Both the position numbers and the translations under genes were made by a program. This document shows positions 1 through 9,108 of a DNA stretch of 64,000 nt, piece by piece (within the stretch, counting starts at the first letter, position 1; every line of letters starts with the position of its first letter). Location: positions 62,001 to 126,000 of the forward strand of contig NZ_JAEULZ010000016.1 of assembly GCF_016793485.1 (NCBI RefSeq), in the 5' to 3' direction. The notes under the pieces were generated by a model that made no database searches, was not told the origin of the DNA, and was given only the letters and a program-made list of their open reading frames with translations. This stretch comes from Mesorhizobium sp. (GTDB lineage Bacteria; Pseudomonadota; Alphaproteobacteria; Rhizobiales; Rhizobiaceae).

Positions 1-27
1 GATCATCAGCGGGATACTCTTCAGCAT
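1..27 (-). CDS. 5' end of an unidentified gene (partial)
   Basis: Nine codons of a minus-strand gene enter the window here and read MLKSIPLMI. The ATG at 27 is preceded on the minus strand by a good Shine-Dalgarno sequence (AGGAG, seven bases before the ATG), which is the main reason for calling it. The hydrophobic start fits a small membrane protein or a signal anchor, but the rest lies outside the window and no family can be assigned. It is divergent from glmM, so bases 28-252 are probably a shared promoter region; I see no RNA gene or further coding there. Confidence 0.4.
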
Positions 28-252
28 GGCATTCTCCTGATTCCCTCGCACTCTGTAGAAAACGCCATCTGCACCCCGTCAAGGCCGCCTGCGGGCTTCT
101 TGCCGCCGCACCAAATCCCGATCATACGGGTCGACAATGATTTCGAAGGTTTCGTAACATAAACTCACCAAATGTGATGCAAGGCAGGACCTGTTCTGTG
201 GCAAAAACCGCGCCTTGAGAGCGGAACGCAAGGCTGTTTGGGGACGACGACT

Positions 253-1605
253 ATGGCTGGCAAATATTTCGGGACCGACGGCATCCGTGGGAAAGCCAAT
301 ACATTTCCGATGACTCCGGAAGTGGCGATGAAGGTCGGCATGGCTGCCGGTCTCTCGTTCCAGCGCGGCAACCATCGGCACCGCGTCGTACTCGGCAAGG
401 ATACCCGGCTTTCCGGTTACATGATCGAGAACGCCATGGTGGCCGGCCTGACGGCCGCCGGCATGGATGTCTTTCTTCTCGGCCCGATCCCGACGCCCGC
501 GGTCGCCATGCTCGCACGCTCGCTGCGCGCGGACATCGGCGTGATGATCTCGGCATCACACAATCCCTATCATGACAACGGCATCAAGCTGTTTGGCCCG
601 GACGGCTACAAGCTCTCGGACGAGATCGAGACCAACATCGAGGCCATGCTGGAGAGCGGTCTGGACATGGCGCTGGCCGATTCCGAAAGCCTCGGCCGCG
701 CAAAGCGCATCGACGGCGTTCACGACCGCTACATCGAGTTTGCCAAACGGACGCTGCCGCGCTCCATGTCGCTGGCTGGATTGAGGGTCGTGGTCGATTG
801 CGCCAATGGCGCCGCCTACAAGGTCGCGCCGGAAGCGCTCTGGGAACTCGGCGCGGAGGTGTTTCCGATCAATGTCGAACCCAACGGCTTCAACATCAAC
901 CACGAATGCGGCTCGACGCACCCCGTTGGGCTGTCAAAGAAGGTGCATGAGGTGCGCGCCGACATCGGCATCGCGCTCGACGGAGATGCCGACCGCGTGG
1001 TTATCGTCGACGAGAACGGCAATGTGATCGACGGCGACCAGATCATGGGGCTTGTCGCGGAATCCTGGCAGCAATCCGGCAGGCTGGTCGGAGGTGGCGT
1101 TGTCGCCACCGTCATGTCCAACCTCGGGCTGGAGCGCTTCCTGTCGGGCATCGGCCTCGAACTCCACCGCACCAAGGTAGGCGACCGCTACGTCGTTGAG
1201 CATATGCGGGCGCACGGGTTAAATGTCGGCGGCGAACAGTCGGGCCACATCGTGCTTTCCGACTTCTCGACCACCGGCGACGGGCTCGTCTCCGCACTGC
1301 AGGTGCTTGCCTGCGTGAAACGGCAAGGCAAGCCGGTAAGCGAGGTGGCGAAGAAATTCGAGCCCGTGCCACAACTTCTGAAAAACGTTCGCTTCTCCGG
1401 TGGGAAGCCGCTCGAAGAGGCCCCAGTCAAGGCGGCGATCGAAGAGGCGCGCAGCCAGCTCGGCAAGTCGGGCCGGCTCGTCATTCGTCCGTCGGGAACC
1501 GAACCCTTGATCCGCGTCATGGCGGAGGGCGACGACCCAAGCCTTGTCCGCAAGGTGGTCGACGACATCGTTGGCGTGATCGCCGAGACGCGCAGCGCGG
1601 CCTGA
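253..1605 (+). CDS. glmM: Phosphoglucosamine mutase GlmM
   Basis: Converts glucosamine-6-phosphate to glucosamine-1-phosphate, the step feeding UDP-GlcNAc synthesis for peptidoglycan and LPS. The 450-residue product has the family length. It shows the phosphoserine loop ISASHNP (phosphorylated Ser about residue 102), the metal-binding DGDADR loop near 240 and the sugar-phosphate-binding RPSGTEP near the C-terminus. The ATG at 253 was chosen because the product then begins [13 protein letters not shown], the family start; an in-frame TTG at 238 would add five unlikely residues. In many Rhizobiales ftsH lies directly upstream, but no ftsH end is visible here. Cytoplasmic housekeeping gene; identification is secure. 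Confidence 0.97.
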   Translation: MAGKYFGTDGIRGKANTFPMTPEVAMKVGMAAGLSFQRGNHRHRVVLGKDTRLSGYMIENAMVAGLTAAGMDVFLLGPIPTPAVAMLARSLRADIGVMISASHNPYHDNGIKLFGPDGYKLSDEIETNIEAMLESGLDMALADSESLGRAKRIDGVHDRYIEFAKRTLPRSMSLAGLRVVVDCANGAAYKVAPEALWELGAEVFPINVEPNGFNINHECGSTHPVGLSKKVHEVRADIGIALDGDADRVVIVDENGNVIDGDQIMGLVAESWQQSGRLVGGGVVATVMSNLGLERFLSGIGLELHRTKVGDRYVVEHMRAHGLNVGGEQSGHIVLSDFSTTGDGLVSALQVLACVKRQGKPVSEVAKKFEPVPQLLKNVRFSGGKPLEEAPVKAAIEEARSQLGKSGRLVIRPSGTEPLIRVMAEGDDPSLVRKVVDDIVGVIAETRSAA

Positions 1606-1620
1606 CGCCTTCGCATTTCT

Positions 1621-1649
1621 TTGCGACGGCAGGCGCGCGGCACTATATC
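1621..1649 (+). promoter_or_regulatory. Candidate sigma-70 promoter of msrB
   Basis: A -35-like TTGCGA (1621-1626) and a -10-like TATATC (1644-1649) are separated by 17 bases, about 30 bases ahead of the msrB start. Both boxes match the consensus at four of six positions or better. A downstream GAGGAAATGCC gives the ribosome-binding site. Confidence 0.45.
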
Positions 1650-1679
1650 AGGGTAAACTTCTGCCCGCGAGGAAATGCC

Positions 1680-2081
1680 ATGGACGCGAAGACATATCCC
1701 GTCACCCGTACCGATGCCGAGTGGCGCGCCAAGCTGACGCCCGAACAGTACCAGATCATGCGCAATCACGGCACAGAGCGGCCGGGAAGCTGCGCCCTGC
1801 TGTACGAAAAGCGCGCAGGCACCTTCAGTTGCGTCGGCTGCGACCAACCGCTGTTCGAATCCACGCTGAAATTCGAGAGCGGCACCGGCTGGCCAAGCTT
1901 CAATGACCCAGTCGCGGGATCGGTCGAGACCACCGAAGACCGGAGCTATGGAATGGTCCGGGTCGAGGTGCATTGCGCGCGCTGTGGCAGCCACCTTGGC
2001 CATGTGTTTCCGGATGGTCCTCCGCCCACTGGGCTGCGTTATTGCATCAACGGCGTGGCGCTCGATTTCCACCCCACCTGA
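1680..2081 (+). CDS. msrB: Peptide-methionine (R)-S-oxide reductase MsrB
   Basis: Reduces the R epimer of methionine sulfoxide in oxidised proteins, using thioredoxin. The 133-residue protein is a complete single-domain MsrB. Zinc ligands are Cys51/Cys54 (CVGC) and Cys99/Cys102 (CARC), and the catalytic cysteine is Cys122 in RYCINGVALDF. The conserved GTGWPSF segment (68-74) forms the substrate pocket. There is no fused MsrA domain and no signal peptide, so it should act in the cytoplasm. A GAGGAA ribosome-binding site precedes the ATG. A small hairpin (GCCGGG/CCCGGC at 2102-2118) follows the gene but lacks a T-run. Confidence 0.95.
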   Translation: MDAKTYPVTRTDAEWRAKLTPEQYQIMRNHGTERPGSCALLYEKRAGTFSCVGCDQPLFESTLKFESGTGWPSFNDPVAGSVETTEDRSYGMVRVEVHCARCGSHLGHVFPDGPPPTGLRYCINGVALDFHPT

Positions 2082-2185
2082 CAAAACACCCCATCGGCAG
2101 CGCCGGGTCCTTCCCGGCACGCCAGCCTCCCGGATATCGCCTCTCCCCAAGTGCTGAAAGCATGCTATTGCACCAAAGCCGGGAG

Positions 2186-2347
2186 ATGCTAGGGGAGGTC
2201 CGCATAAACACCGATTTCAATATTCGTTATGCCGTCGATCCACAGGTCGCCGCCAGCGCGACAGACGAGCTGCGCAGCTATTTCCACATCGGCAACCTGT
2301 TCGTGCCGGGACACGCCAAACCCGTGATGCTGGAAACGTTGCGATGA
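2186..2347 (+). pseudogene. kduI: Truncated KduI N-terminus, coupled to uxuB
   Basis: A 53-codon reading frame contains NIRYAVDP, TDELRSYFHIGNLF and PG, which I recognise as the N-terminal part of 5-keto-4-deoxyuronate isomerase KduI (family proteins are about 280 residues). After about 40 residues the similarity stops and the frame ends in MLETLR, with its TGA overlapping the uxuB ATG (ATGA at 2344). A strong AGGGGAGG (2191-2198) sits at ideal distance from codon ATA at 2204, where the original start probably was, so the start may be mutated; the nearest ATG in frame is 2186. KduI acts in pectin/uronate breakdown, which suits the uxu neighbours. Recognition is by memory of the family, without alignment. 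Confidence 0.55.
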
Positions 2348-3825
2348 CCGACCGCCTTTCGGACAAGACACTCGGAACTTTGCCGGCCCCGATCGACGAC
2401 GTACCGCGCTATGACCGAACGGCGGTTACGCCAGGCATCGTGCATCTCGGCGTTGGCGCATTTCACCGCGCGCACCAGGCAGCTTATGTCGACGATTGCC
2501 TTGCCGCCGGCGAGCTCAGCTGGGGTATCATTGGTGCGTCGCTGCAGAGCGCTTCGACCTACGATGCGCTGGCCCCGCAAGACGGTCTTTATACGCTAGC
2601 CGGACGCGGCAGCGATGGCGAACGGTTGCGGATCATCGGCTCGATCCAGCAGATGCTGGTCGCGCCGCGCGATCCGGCGAAACTGCTTGACGCCCTGACC
2701 GATCCGCGTGTGCGTATCGTGACGCTGACGATCACCGAGAAGGCTTATTTGCGGAATGCCGCTGGAGGTCTAGACGCCGACCATCCCGGCATTCAGGCCG
2801 ATCTGGCAGACCCCTCGAAGCCCCAGACCGTACACGGATTTTTGGTCGAGGCGCTGGCGCGCCGGCGTGACGCCGGAACGAAACCTTTCACGATCCTTTC
2901 TTGTGACAATCTCCCGTCGAACGGCGCGACGTTGCACCGGCTGCTGGTCCAGTTTGCCGAACTCCGCGATTCCGATCTGGCAAAACACGTCGCAGGCGTG
3001 GCCTGTCCGTCGAGCATGGTGGACCGTATCGTACCAGCGACTACAGATGCAGACCGGCAGCGTGTCTCGACAATTCTGGGCGTGGAGGACGCCTGGCCGG
3101 TCATGACAGAGCCGTTCTCCCAATGGGTGATCGAGGACAATTTCCCGGCTGGCCGGCCACAGTGGGAAAAGTTCGGCGTCGAGATGGTGCGCGACGTGCG
3201 GCCTTTCGAGGAGATGAAGCTGCGCCTCTTGAACGGCGCGCACTCGTCGATCGCCTATCTTGGGCTTCTCGCCGGCCACGAGACGGTGGCGAAATCGTTC
3301 GGCGATCCCAGAATTCACAGTTTCGTGCAGGCGCTCTGGTCGGAAGCGAAGACGACCTTGCCTTCGGACGCCGGCCTCGACACGCAAAGCTACATCGCGG
3401 CGCTCACCGAGCGGTTCGACAACACGGCGCTGGCGCATCGCACGGCCCAGATCGCAAACGACGGAAGCCAGAAGCTACCGCAGCGCATAATCGGCTCGGC
3501 GATTGATCGACTTGAGACGGGGAATAGCGCCGAGCATCTGATGCTGACCGTGGCGGCTTGGATACGCGCAGCCGAATTGCGGGGCACGGAACTGCCGACA
3601 GGCCACTTCACCGACCCGCTTGACAGCAAGCTCGCAGACATCGCGCGCAGAGGTGGCAGTGCCGTCGAAACCGTTGCAGCTATATTCGACCTCGCCGGCT
3701 TCGCGAAGGGCAACGTCCACCGCCCGGATCTTGAAGCGATGGCGGCCGGTCATCTCGACCTGCTGCGCATCATAGGCGTCGAAGCGACCCTCGCCCAATT
3801 CGAAGCAGGAAGGACATCCCATTGA
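2344..3825 (+). CDS. uxuB: Fructuronate reductase / mannitol dehydrogenase family protein UxuB
   Basis: An NAD-dependent long-chain polyol dehydrogenase of 493 residues. The N-terminal Rossmann region has GVGAFHRAHQAAY (about 36-48), and the active site shows the K-x4-N-x2-H signature in MKLRLLNGAHSS (about 290-300). The family includes fructuronate reductase (D-fructuronate to D-mannonate) and mannitol 2-dehydrogenase. Fructuronate reductase is preferred because mannonate dehydratase follows with a 3-base overlap and a kduI remnant precedes. Translation is likely coupled to the upstream 53-codon frame because its stop overlaps this ATG. Confidence 0.88.
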   Translation: MTDRLSDKTLGTLPAPIDDVPRYDRTAVTPGIVHLGVGAFHRAHQAAYVDDCLAAGELSWGIIGASLQSASTYDALAPQDGLYTLAGRGSDGERLRIIGSIQQMLVAPRDPAKLLDALTDPRVRIVTLTITEKAYLRNAAGGLDADHPGIQADLADPSKPQTVHGFLVEALARRRDAGTKPFTILSCDNLPSNGATLHRLLVQFAELRDSDLAKHVAGVACPSSMVDRIVPATTDADRQRVSTILGVEDAWPVMTEPFSQWVIEDNFPAGRPQWEKFGVEMVRDVRPFEEMKLRLLNGAHSSIAYLGLLAGHETVAKSFGDPRIHSFVQALWSEAKTTLPSDAGLDTQSYIAALTERFDNTALAHRTAQIANDGSQKLPQRIIGSAIDRLETGNSAEHLMLTVAAWIRAAELRGTELPTGHFTDPLDSKLADIARRGGSAVETVAAIFDLAGFAKGNVHRPDLEAMAAGHLDLLRIIGVEATLAQFEAGRTSH

Positions 3826-5000
3826 AACAGACATGGCGCTGGTTCGGCCCGGACGATCCGGTGCTCCTGTCGCATGTGCGCCAGGCCGGAGCGACGGGCG
3901 TCGTAACAGCCCTGCACCACCTTAATGACGGTCGTATCTGGCCTGCGGACGAGATCGCCACACGCAAGGCGATCGTTGAGGAGGCCGGCCTGACCTGGTC
4001 CGTAGTCGAGAGCGTGATCGTCCACGAGGACGTGAAGACCCGAACCGGGCGATATCGCGAGCTGATCGACAACTACAAGGCTTCGATCCGCAATCTGTCC
4101 AAGGCCGGCATCAAGACGATCTGCTACAATTTCATGGCGATCACGGACTGGACACGAACCGACCTCGACTACCCGATGTGGCATGGCGGAACCGCGCTGC
4201 GGTTCGATATCGTCGACTTCTGCGCCTACGACGTCCTGGTGCTGAAACGAGCAGGCGCGGAGGCCGACCATCCGGTGGAGCGCATCGCAGCAGCCAGGAC
4301 GCGACTCGCTGCGATGAGCGAGAGCGCGATAGCGAAGCTCGAGGCAAACCTGATCGGCTGGGTGCCCGCACGCGAATTCGTCCACGACCGCGAAGGGTTC
4401 CGCCGCGTGCTCGATATCTATCGCGACGTGTCGCCGGAAGGTTTTCGCGACAACCTGTTCGCCTTGCTGCGCGAGATCATCCCGGTGGCCGAGGAGGCTG
4501 GCGTAAAGATGGCCATCCATCCGGACGATCCGCCCTTCCCGCTCTTCGGACTGCCGCGGATCGTGAAGGATGCTGATGATGCGGCGGCGCTTCTGGCAGC
4601 CTATCCGTCACCCTCGAACGGCCTGACGTTTTGCACCGGGTCCTACGGTGCGAATCCGCAAAACGACCTGCCTGAAATGGCGCGACGCTTCGGCCCTCGG
4701 ATCCATTTTGCCCACCTGCGCAATGTCACCAAAGAGCCTGACTGCTCGTTCCACGAGGCCGAGCATCTGGAAGGCGACACGGACATGGTTGCCGTCGTCG
4801 ATGCGTTGCTCGCCGAGGAGAAGCGCCGCCGGGCCGCTGGCATCGAAGACCGGGAAATCCCGATGCGTCCCGACCACGGCCATGCGATCGTCGACGACAT
4901 CGGCAAGAAGGTGAACCCCGGCTATTCCTGTATCGGCAGGCTGAAAGGGCTGGCGGAATTGCGCGGGATCATGCGGACCCTTGAAACATTGAGGGCCTGA
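3822..5000 (+). CDS. uxuA: Mannonate dehydratase UxuA
   Basis: Dehydrates D-mannonate to 2-keto-3-deoxygluconate, the step after UxuB in glucuronate breakdown. The 392-residue product has the normal family length and TIM-barrel features: KQTWRWFGPDDPV at the start, MAIHPDDPPFP (about 224-234) with metal-ligand His and Asp, HFAHLRNV (about 290) and MRPDHGHAI (about 347-355). The start is TTG at 3822, overlapping the uxuB stop; an AGGAAGGA sequence lies at suitable distance and no closer ATG keeps the conserved KQTWRWFGP start. The pair forms a tight operon. Confidence 0.94.
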   Translation: MKQTWRWFGPDDPVLLSHVRQAGATGVVTALHHLNDGRIWPADEIATRKAIVEEAGLTWSVVESVIVHEDVKTRTGRYRELIDNYKASIRNLSKAGIKTICYNFMAITDWTRTDLDYPMWHGGTALRFDIVDFCAYDVLVLKRAGAEADHPVERIAAARTRLAAMSESAIAKLEANLIGWVPAREFVHDREGFRRVLDIYRDVSPEGFRDNLFALLREIIPVAEEAGVKMAIHPDDPPFPLFGLPRIVKDADDAAALLAAYPSPSNGLTFCTGSYGANPQNDLPEMARRFGPRIHFAHLRNVTKEPDCSFHEAEHLEGDTDMVAVVDALLAEEKRRRAAGIEDREIPMRPDHGHAIVDDIGKKVNPGYSCIGRLKGLAELRGIMRTLETLRA

Positions 5001-5070
5001 ACGGTCGCGCTGATCACGCGCGCTGGTTTTCGAGAATCTTTTTTCGAAGTGAGCTTGTCGCCCTAACTGT

Positions 5071-5094
5071 CTTGTTATACCTTTGTTCAACAAG
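5071..5094. promoter_or_regulatory. Candidate operator between uxuA and the ABC operon
   Basis: The 269-base gap 5001-5269 holds an interrupted palindrome, CTTGTT - 12 bases - AACAAG, whose left arm runs into TTATAC. Hexuronate regulators of the GntR class often bind TTGTTATACAA-like sites, so it may control the importer that follows. Just after uxuA there is a weak 5-bp hairpin (CGCGC/GCGCG, about 5006-5022) followed by a short T-run, perhaps a poor terminator. No gene was found in the gap. Confidence 0.35.
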
Positions 5095-5269
5095 AACAGG
5101 GGAGCCGGCACGGGTGAGACAAACCAGGTGCCCAGATGTGATCGGGGCGTTTGATCCCGGCTGGATGATGCCGGGCAGCGGCTTGTGGATCGCCGCCACG
5201 CCCTGGCGAATTACGATCGCCGCCCCGCGACGCATCAGGCGCGATTTCGCCTGAGGAGAAGCGGGGACC

Positions 5270-6220
5270 ATGCTGACATACGCAGTCAAGCGCATAGGTC
5301 TCGGACTCCTCATCCTCGTCTTCGTCATGGTCACCATGTATGCGGCCGTGTTCCTGGTGCCGGGGGACCCGGCAACGGTGGCGCTCGGCCCGCGCGCAAC
5401 GCCCGAACTGAAGCGATTGCTGACCGAGCGGATGGGTCTCGACCAACCCGTTTGGTGGCAGATCATCGAGTTCTTTCGCAACGCGCTGACGGGCAATCTT
5501 GGCTACGACGTCTGGTCGAACCGCCCAGTCTCGACGCTGGTGCTGGAGGCCCTACCCAACACGTTGATCCTTGGCACGACGGCCTTGATGACCGCCCTTA
5601 TCCTCGGCGTTCCTCTGGGATGCCTCGCGGTCGTCAAGCGTGGCACGCTCGCGGATCATCTGATCGGCGTGCTCTCGGTCGCCGTCATCGCCGTCCCTTC
5701 CTTCGTGGTCGCCATCTATTCGCTGCTGCTGTTTGCGGTGACGCTCCGCTGGCTTCCGGCGATTGGCGCCGGCGAGGCCGGTGACATCGGCAGTCAGGTG
5801 CGGGCTCTCATCCTGCCCGCGCTTGCGATTGCGCTGGGCTGGATCGGCTACATCTCGCGCATGGTTCGGGCCTCCATGATGGAGGTCATGAACGAGCCGC
5901 ATATCCGCACGGCGCGGTCGTTTGGCCTGCCGGAATGGAAGATCGTCTCCAAATATGCGCTGCGGATTGCCATCATCCCGACTATTTCCCTTGTGGCGGT
6001 CGGTCTCGGCGGCATCCTGTCCAGCGCCGTGTTCGTGGAAGCCGTTTTCTCGCGGCCGGGCATCGGCAAGCTGATCACCGATGCGGTCAACACCCGCAAC
6101 TATCCGGTCGTCATGGGCACCGTCCTGATGATGACGGCAATCTACGTGTCGATAACGATCGCCGCCGATCTTCTGATCGCACGGCTCGATCCGAGGGTTC
6201 GTGATGTCTTCCGTGGCTGA
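5270..6220 (+). CDS. Peptide/nickel-type ABC transporter permease 1 (DppB/GsiC type)
   Basis: Inner-membrane permease of a peptide-type ABC importer, 316 residues with about six membrane spans. The N-terminal MLTYAVKRIGLGLL followed by LVPGDPA is typical of DppB-like subunits. The inner-membrane-complex motif region RTARSFGLPEWKIV (about 218-231) contacts the ATPases. A strong AGGAGAAGCGGGG precedes the ATG. It starts a five-gene operon (two permeases, two ATPases, binding protein) with overlapping ends throughout, so the subunits are probably made together. The substrate is unknown; this class carries peptides, but also opines, sugars and amino-acid derivatives. Confidence 0.92.
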   Translation: MLTYAVKRIGLGLLILVFVMVTMYAAVFLVPGDPATVALGPRATPELKRLLTERMGLDQPVWWQIIEFFRNALTGNLGYDVWSNRPVSTLVLEALPNTLILGTTALMTALILGVPLGCLAVVKRGTLADHLIGVLSVAVIAVPSFVVAIYSLLLFAVTLRWLPAIGAGEAGDIGSQVRALILPALAIALGWIGYISRMVRASMMEVMNEPHIRTARSFGLPEWKIVSKYALRIAIIPTISLVAVGLGGILSSAVFVEAVFSRPGIGKLITDAVNTRNYPVVMGTVLMMTAIYVSITIAADLLIARLDPRVRDVFRG

Positions 6221-7091
6221 ACTCGGCGCCTCGATTCCGGACCGACAACGTTTCCCGCGCTTGCGGGCAATGATGAGCGATCCCGTGATCGCGATCGCCG
6301 TTCTGCTGGTCGCGGGATTCTTCATCACGGCAGCCTTTGCGCCATGGATCGCGCCTTACTCGCCGACCAAGATCGATGTGCTGAACAAGCTCCAGCCCCC
6401 CTCCGCCGCACACTGGTTCGGCACGGATCACCTCGGTCGAGATCTTTTGTCCCGCGTGATCTACGGCGCTCGCACCGCGCTGATGATCGCGATCGTTTCC
6501 GTCGCAATCGCCGGCGTGATCGGCATGCTCCTCGGCCTGATCGCCGGGTACGGGCCGCGGTGGCTGGACGGCATTCTGGTGCTGACCTTCGACAGCCTGA
6601 ATTCGCTGCCGATGATCATGTTCGCGCTCGCCATCATCACGGTGATGGGCGCGGGCACCGGAACGCTGATCCTCGTGATCGCCATGACATCGTTCCCCAG
6701 CTATGCGCGGCTGATACGGGCGCAGACGCTTGCGCTCAAGAACAGCGACTACATCGTTGCCGAGCGGCTTCTCGACGCCAGCCCGCCGAGGATTCTGTTC
6801 GTTCACCTGCTGCCGAACGTGATCGGCCCGCTCATCATCCTGCTCTCCATGGACATTCCGGTGGTCATCATGGTCGAGGCCGGCCTGAGTTTCCTCGGCC
6901 TCGGCGTCAGGCCTCCGACACCGTCATGGGGATCGATCCTCTATGACGGCTACACGTCCATCCGCTCGGCGCCCTACATGGTGATCTTCGGCGGACTGCC
7001 GCTGGTGCTCGCAACGCTTGGCTTCACCTTCCTCGGCGAGGGGCTACGGGACTATCTCGATCCGCGCATGAAAGTGGGGCGACCAGCATGA
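6204..7091 (+). CDS. Peptide/nickel-type ABC transporter permease 2 (DppC type)
   Basis: Second permease, 295 residues. The N-terminal region contains the OppC-type APYSPTKID segment and HWFGTDHLGRDLLSRV (about 70-85), the signature of DppC-like permeases. The coupling loop AERLLDASPPRILFVHLLPN lies near residue 190. ATG 6204 follows a GTG at 6201 and either could be used. It overlaps the preceding gene by 17 bases and the next by four (ATGA), so it must work with permease 1 as a heterodimer. Confidence 0.92.
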   Translation: MSSVAELGASIPDRQRFPRLRAMMSDPVIAIAVLLVAGFFITAAFAPWIAPYSPTKIDVLNKLQPPSAAHWFGTDHLGRDLLSRVIYGARTALMIAIVSVAIAGVIGMLLGLIAGYGPRWLDGILVLTFDSLNSLPMIMFALAIITVMGAGTGTLILVIAMTSFPSYARLIRAQTLALKNSDYIVAERLLDASPPRILFVHLLPNVIGPLIILLSMDIPVVIMVEAGLSFLGLGVRPPTPSWGSILYDGYTSIRSAPYMVIFGGLPLVLATLGFTFLGEGLRDYLDPRMKVGRPA

Positions 7092-8053
7092 CTGCTTCGC
7101 TCACGGTCGAAAATCTCAGTGTCCGCTACCGGACGCCACACGGCTCCGTCCATGCGCTGCGGCACGTCAACATGGAAGCCAGGCCAGGCGAGGTCATCGG
7201 CATCGTTGGCGAGAGCGGCTGCGGCAAGTCCACGCTGGTGACCGCGCTGGCGAACCTGCTTCCTGCCAATGCATCCGTCGACGGCTCGATCCGCTACGGC
7301 GCGCTTGACCTGACAGGACTGGACGAGCGCCATCGGCGGGCCCTGCGCGGCGACGAGATCGCGCTCGTGGGCCAGGATCCGATGACGGCCTTCAATCCGG
7401 TCCTGACGATCGGCGACCAGCTCATCGACTTCCAGCATCATCGCAAGGACATCGGTCGCGCCGACAAGAAGAATCGGATCGCGGACATGCTGGCCAAGGT
7501 CGGCATCTCGGACGCTGACCGACGCATGGCAAACTACCCGCACGAGCTGTCGGGCGGAATGCGCCAGCGCGTGGCGATCGCGGCCGCCCTGCTGACCGAT
7601 CCCGGTCTTCTGATCGCCGACGAGCCAACGACCGCTCTGGACGTGACCATGGAAGCGCAGATCATCCATCTGCTCCGGGAACTAAGGCGTGAGTACAACG
7701 GCGTGATCATCGTCGTCTCGCATCACCTTGGCGTCATCGCGGAACTCTGCGACCGGGTCTATGTGATGTACGCAGGGGAGGTCGTAGAAAGCGGGGACGT
7801 CGATGCGATCTTCCACGACGCGCGCCACCCCTATACGCGCGCATTGCTGGCCTGCGACCCCGCACGTTTCCATGAACGGCTGGAACGGCTGCCGACCATT
7901 CCGGGATCGCTGCCCAGCCTGACTCAACTGCCGGTCGGTTGCGTCTACGCCCCTCGCTGCGCGGACTGTTTCGAACCCTGCCCGGTCCATCCGCCGCCGG
8001 TCGTGCGTCTCTCGGCCGATCATGCCGTGTCGTGCCACGGAGCTAGGGCATGA
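7088..8053 (+). CDS. Peptide-type ABC transporter ATP-binding protein 1 (DppD type)
   Basis: ATPase of 321 residues. Walker A is GESGCGKST (about 39-47), the ABC signature is LSGGMRQR (about 155-162) and Walker B is [12 protein letters not shown]. The C-terminal oligopeptide-transporter domain, with the cysteine-bearing [17 protein letters not shown], is present, as in DppD/OppD proteins that can hold a 4Fe-4S cluster. The ATG overlaps the previous stop. It pairs with the following ATPase. Confidence 0.93.
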   Translation: MTASLTVENLSVRYRTPHGSVHALRHVNMEARPGEVIGIVGESGCGKSTLVTALANLLPANASVDGSIRYGALDLTGLDERHRRALRGDEIALVGQDPMTAFNPVLTIGDQLIDFQHHRKDIGRADKKNRIADMLAKVGISDADRRMANYPHELSGGMRQRVAIAAALLTDPGLLIADEPTTALDVTMEAQIIHLLRELRREYNGVIIVVSHHLGVIAELCDRVYVMYAGEVVESGDVDAIFHDARHPYTRALLACDPARFHERLERLPTIPGSLPSLTQLPVGCVYAPRCADCFEPCPVHPPPVVRLSADHAVSCHGARA

Positions 8054-9108
8054 CCCCAATCATCACAACAGAAGAACTGTCGGTCACGTTTGCCCGACGC
8101 AGGCTGTCCGATCGCCTGCTCGGCTTGTCGCCGCCACCCGAATTCAACATACTGGATAAGGTCAGTCTCGCTCTCATGCCGGGCGAGACGCTCGGTCTCG
8201 TCGGCGAATCCGGCTCCGGCAAGACCACGCTGGCGCGCACCATGCTCGGGCTGAACCGAGCGAGCGAGGGCGAGATTCGCTTCGAGGGCCGGCCGGTAAA
8301 GACACAGCCGGATTTCCGCATGGTGCGGCGCAAGTCCGCCATGATGTTCCAGGATCCCGTCGCCTCACTCAGCCCGCGGCAGAAAGTGGGGGCTCTGCTC
8401 ACTGAACCTTTTGTCATCCGGCGCATGGCGATGCACGACCGCAAGGCGACGGCAAAGTCGCTTCTTGCGCAAGTCGGATTGCCGGCCTCCTTTGTCGAGC
8501 GTTACCCGCATGAGCTATCTGGCGGGCAGGCGCGCCGCGTCGGCGTTGCCCGCGCCTTGGCGCTGAAGCCGAGCCTCCTCATCGCCGACGAGCCGACGGC
8601 CGGCCTCGACGTCTCCGTGCAGGGCGACATCCTCAATTTGATTGCGGAGCTCAAGGAGGAGCTGGCCTTCGCGTCGATGATCGTCACCCACAACCTGGCA
8701 ATGGTCAGGCATGTCAGCGATCGCTTGGCGATCATGTATCTGGGGCGGCTGGTCGAGACAGGCCCGACACAGGACGTGTTCGACGCACCGCTTCATCCCT
8801 ATACAGCTTCGTTGATCAAGTCGGAGCCTGTACCCGACCCGCGCCGACGCAGGGAAAGCCTTGCCATCAAGGGAGAAATCCCAAGCGTCTTCCGGCGACC
8901 GCAGGGCTGCGAATTCCATACGCGCTGCCCGGTCGCCCGCGAGCTTTGCCGCGCCGCCACGCCGTCATACCGCGCACTGTCCGGCAACAGGACGGTCCGC
9001 TGCCATTTCCCGCTGGAGAACCGCGGGCAAGAACCGGAGGTGCTTAACAGCGCCTTCGCAAACTCAAGGGGAAAGAAACATGATCAGGTGGAATACAGAT
9101 CGACGTAA
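8050..9108 (+). CDS. Peptide-type ABC transporter ATP-binding protein 2 (DppF type)
   Basis: Second ATPase of the importer, 352 residues. It has Walker A GESGSGKTT (about 55-63), signature LSGGQARR and Walker [13 protein letters not shown], followed by a C-terminal oligopeptide-transporter domain with CEFHTRCPVARELC. The ATG overlaps the end of the first ATPase. The last 29 bases overlap the start of the binding-protein gene, so the final ten or so residues are probably not conserved. The signature has Q-A-R-R where LSGGQ-Q/R-Q-R is usual, a small variation. Confidence 0.92.
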   Translation: MTPIITTEELSVTFARRRLSDRLLGLSPPPEFNILDKVSLALMPGETLGLVGESGSGKTTLARTMLGLNRASEGEIRFEGRPVKTQPDFRMVRRKSAMMFQDPVASLSPRQKVGALLTEPFVIRRMAMHDRKATAKSLLAQVGLPASFVERYPHELSGGQARRVGVARALALKPSLLIADEPTAGLDVSVQGDILNLIAELKEELAFASMIVTHNLAMVRHVSDRLAIMYLGRLVETGPTQDVFDAPLHPYTASLIKSEPVPDPRRRRESLAIKGEIPSVFRRPQGCEFHTRCPVARELCRAATPSYRALSGNRTVRCHFPLENRGQEPEVLNSAFANSRGKKHDQVEYRST

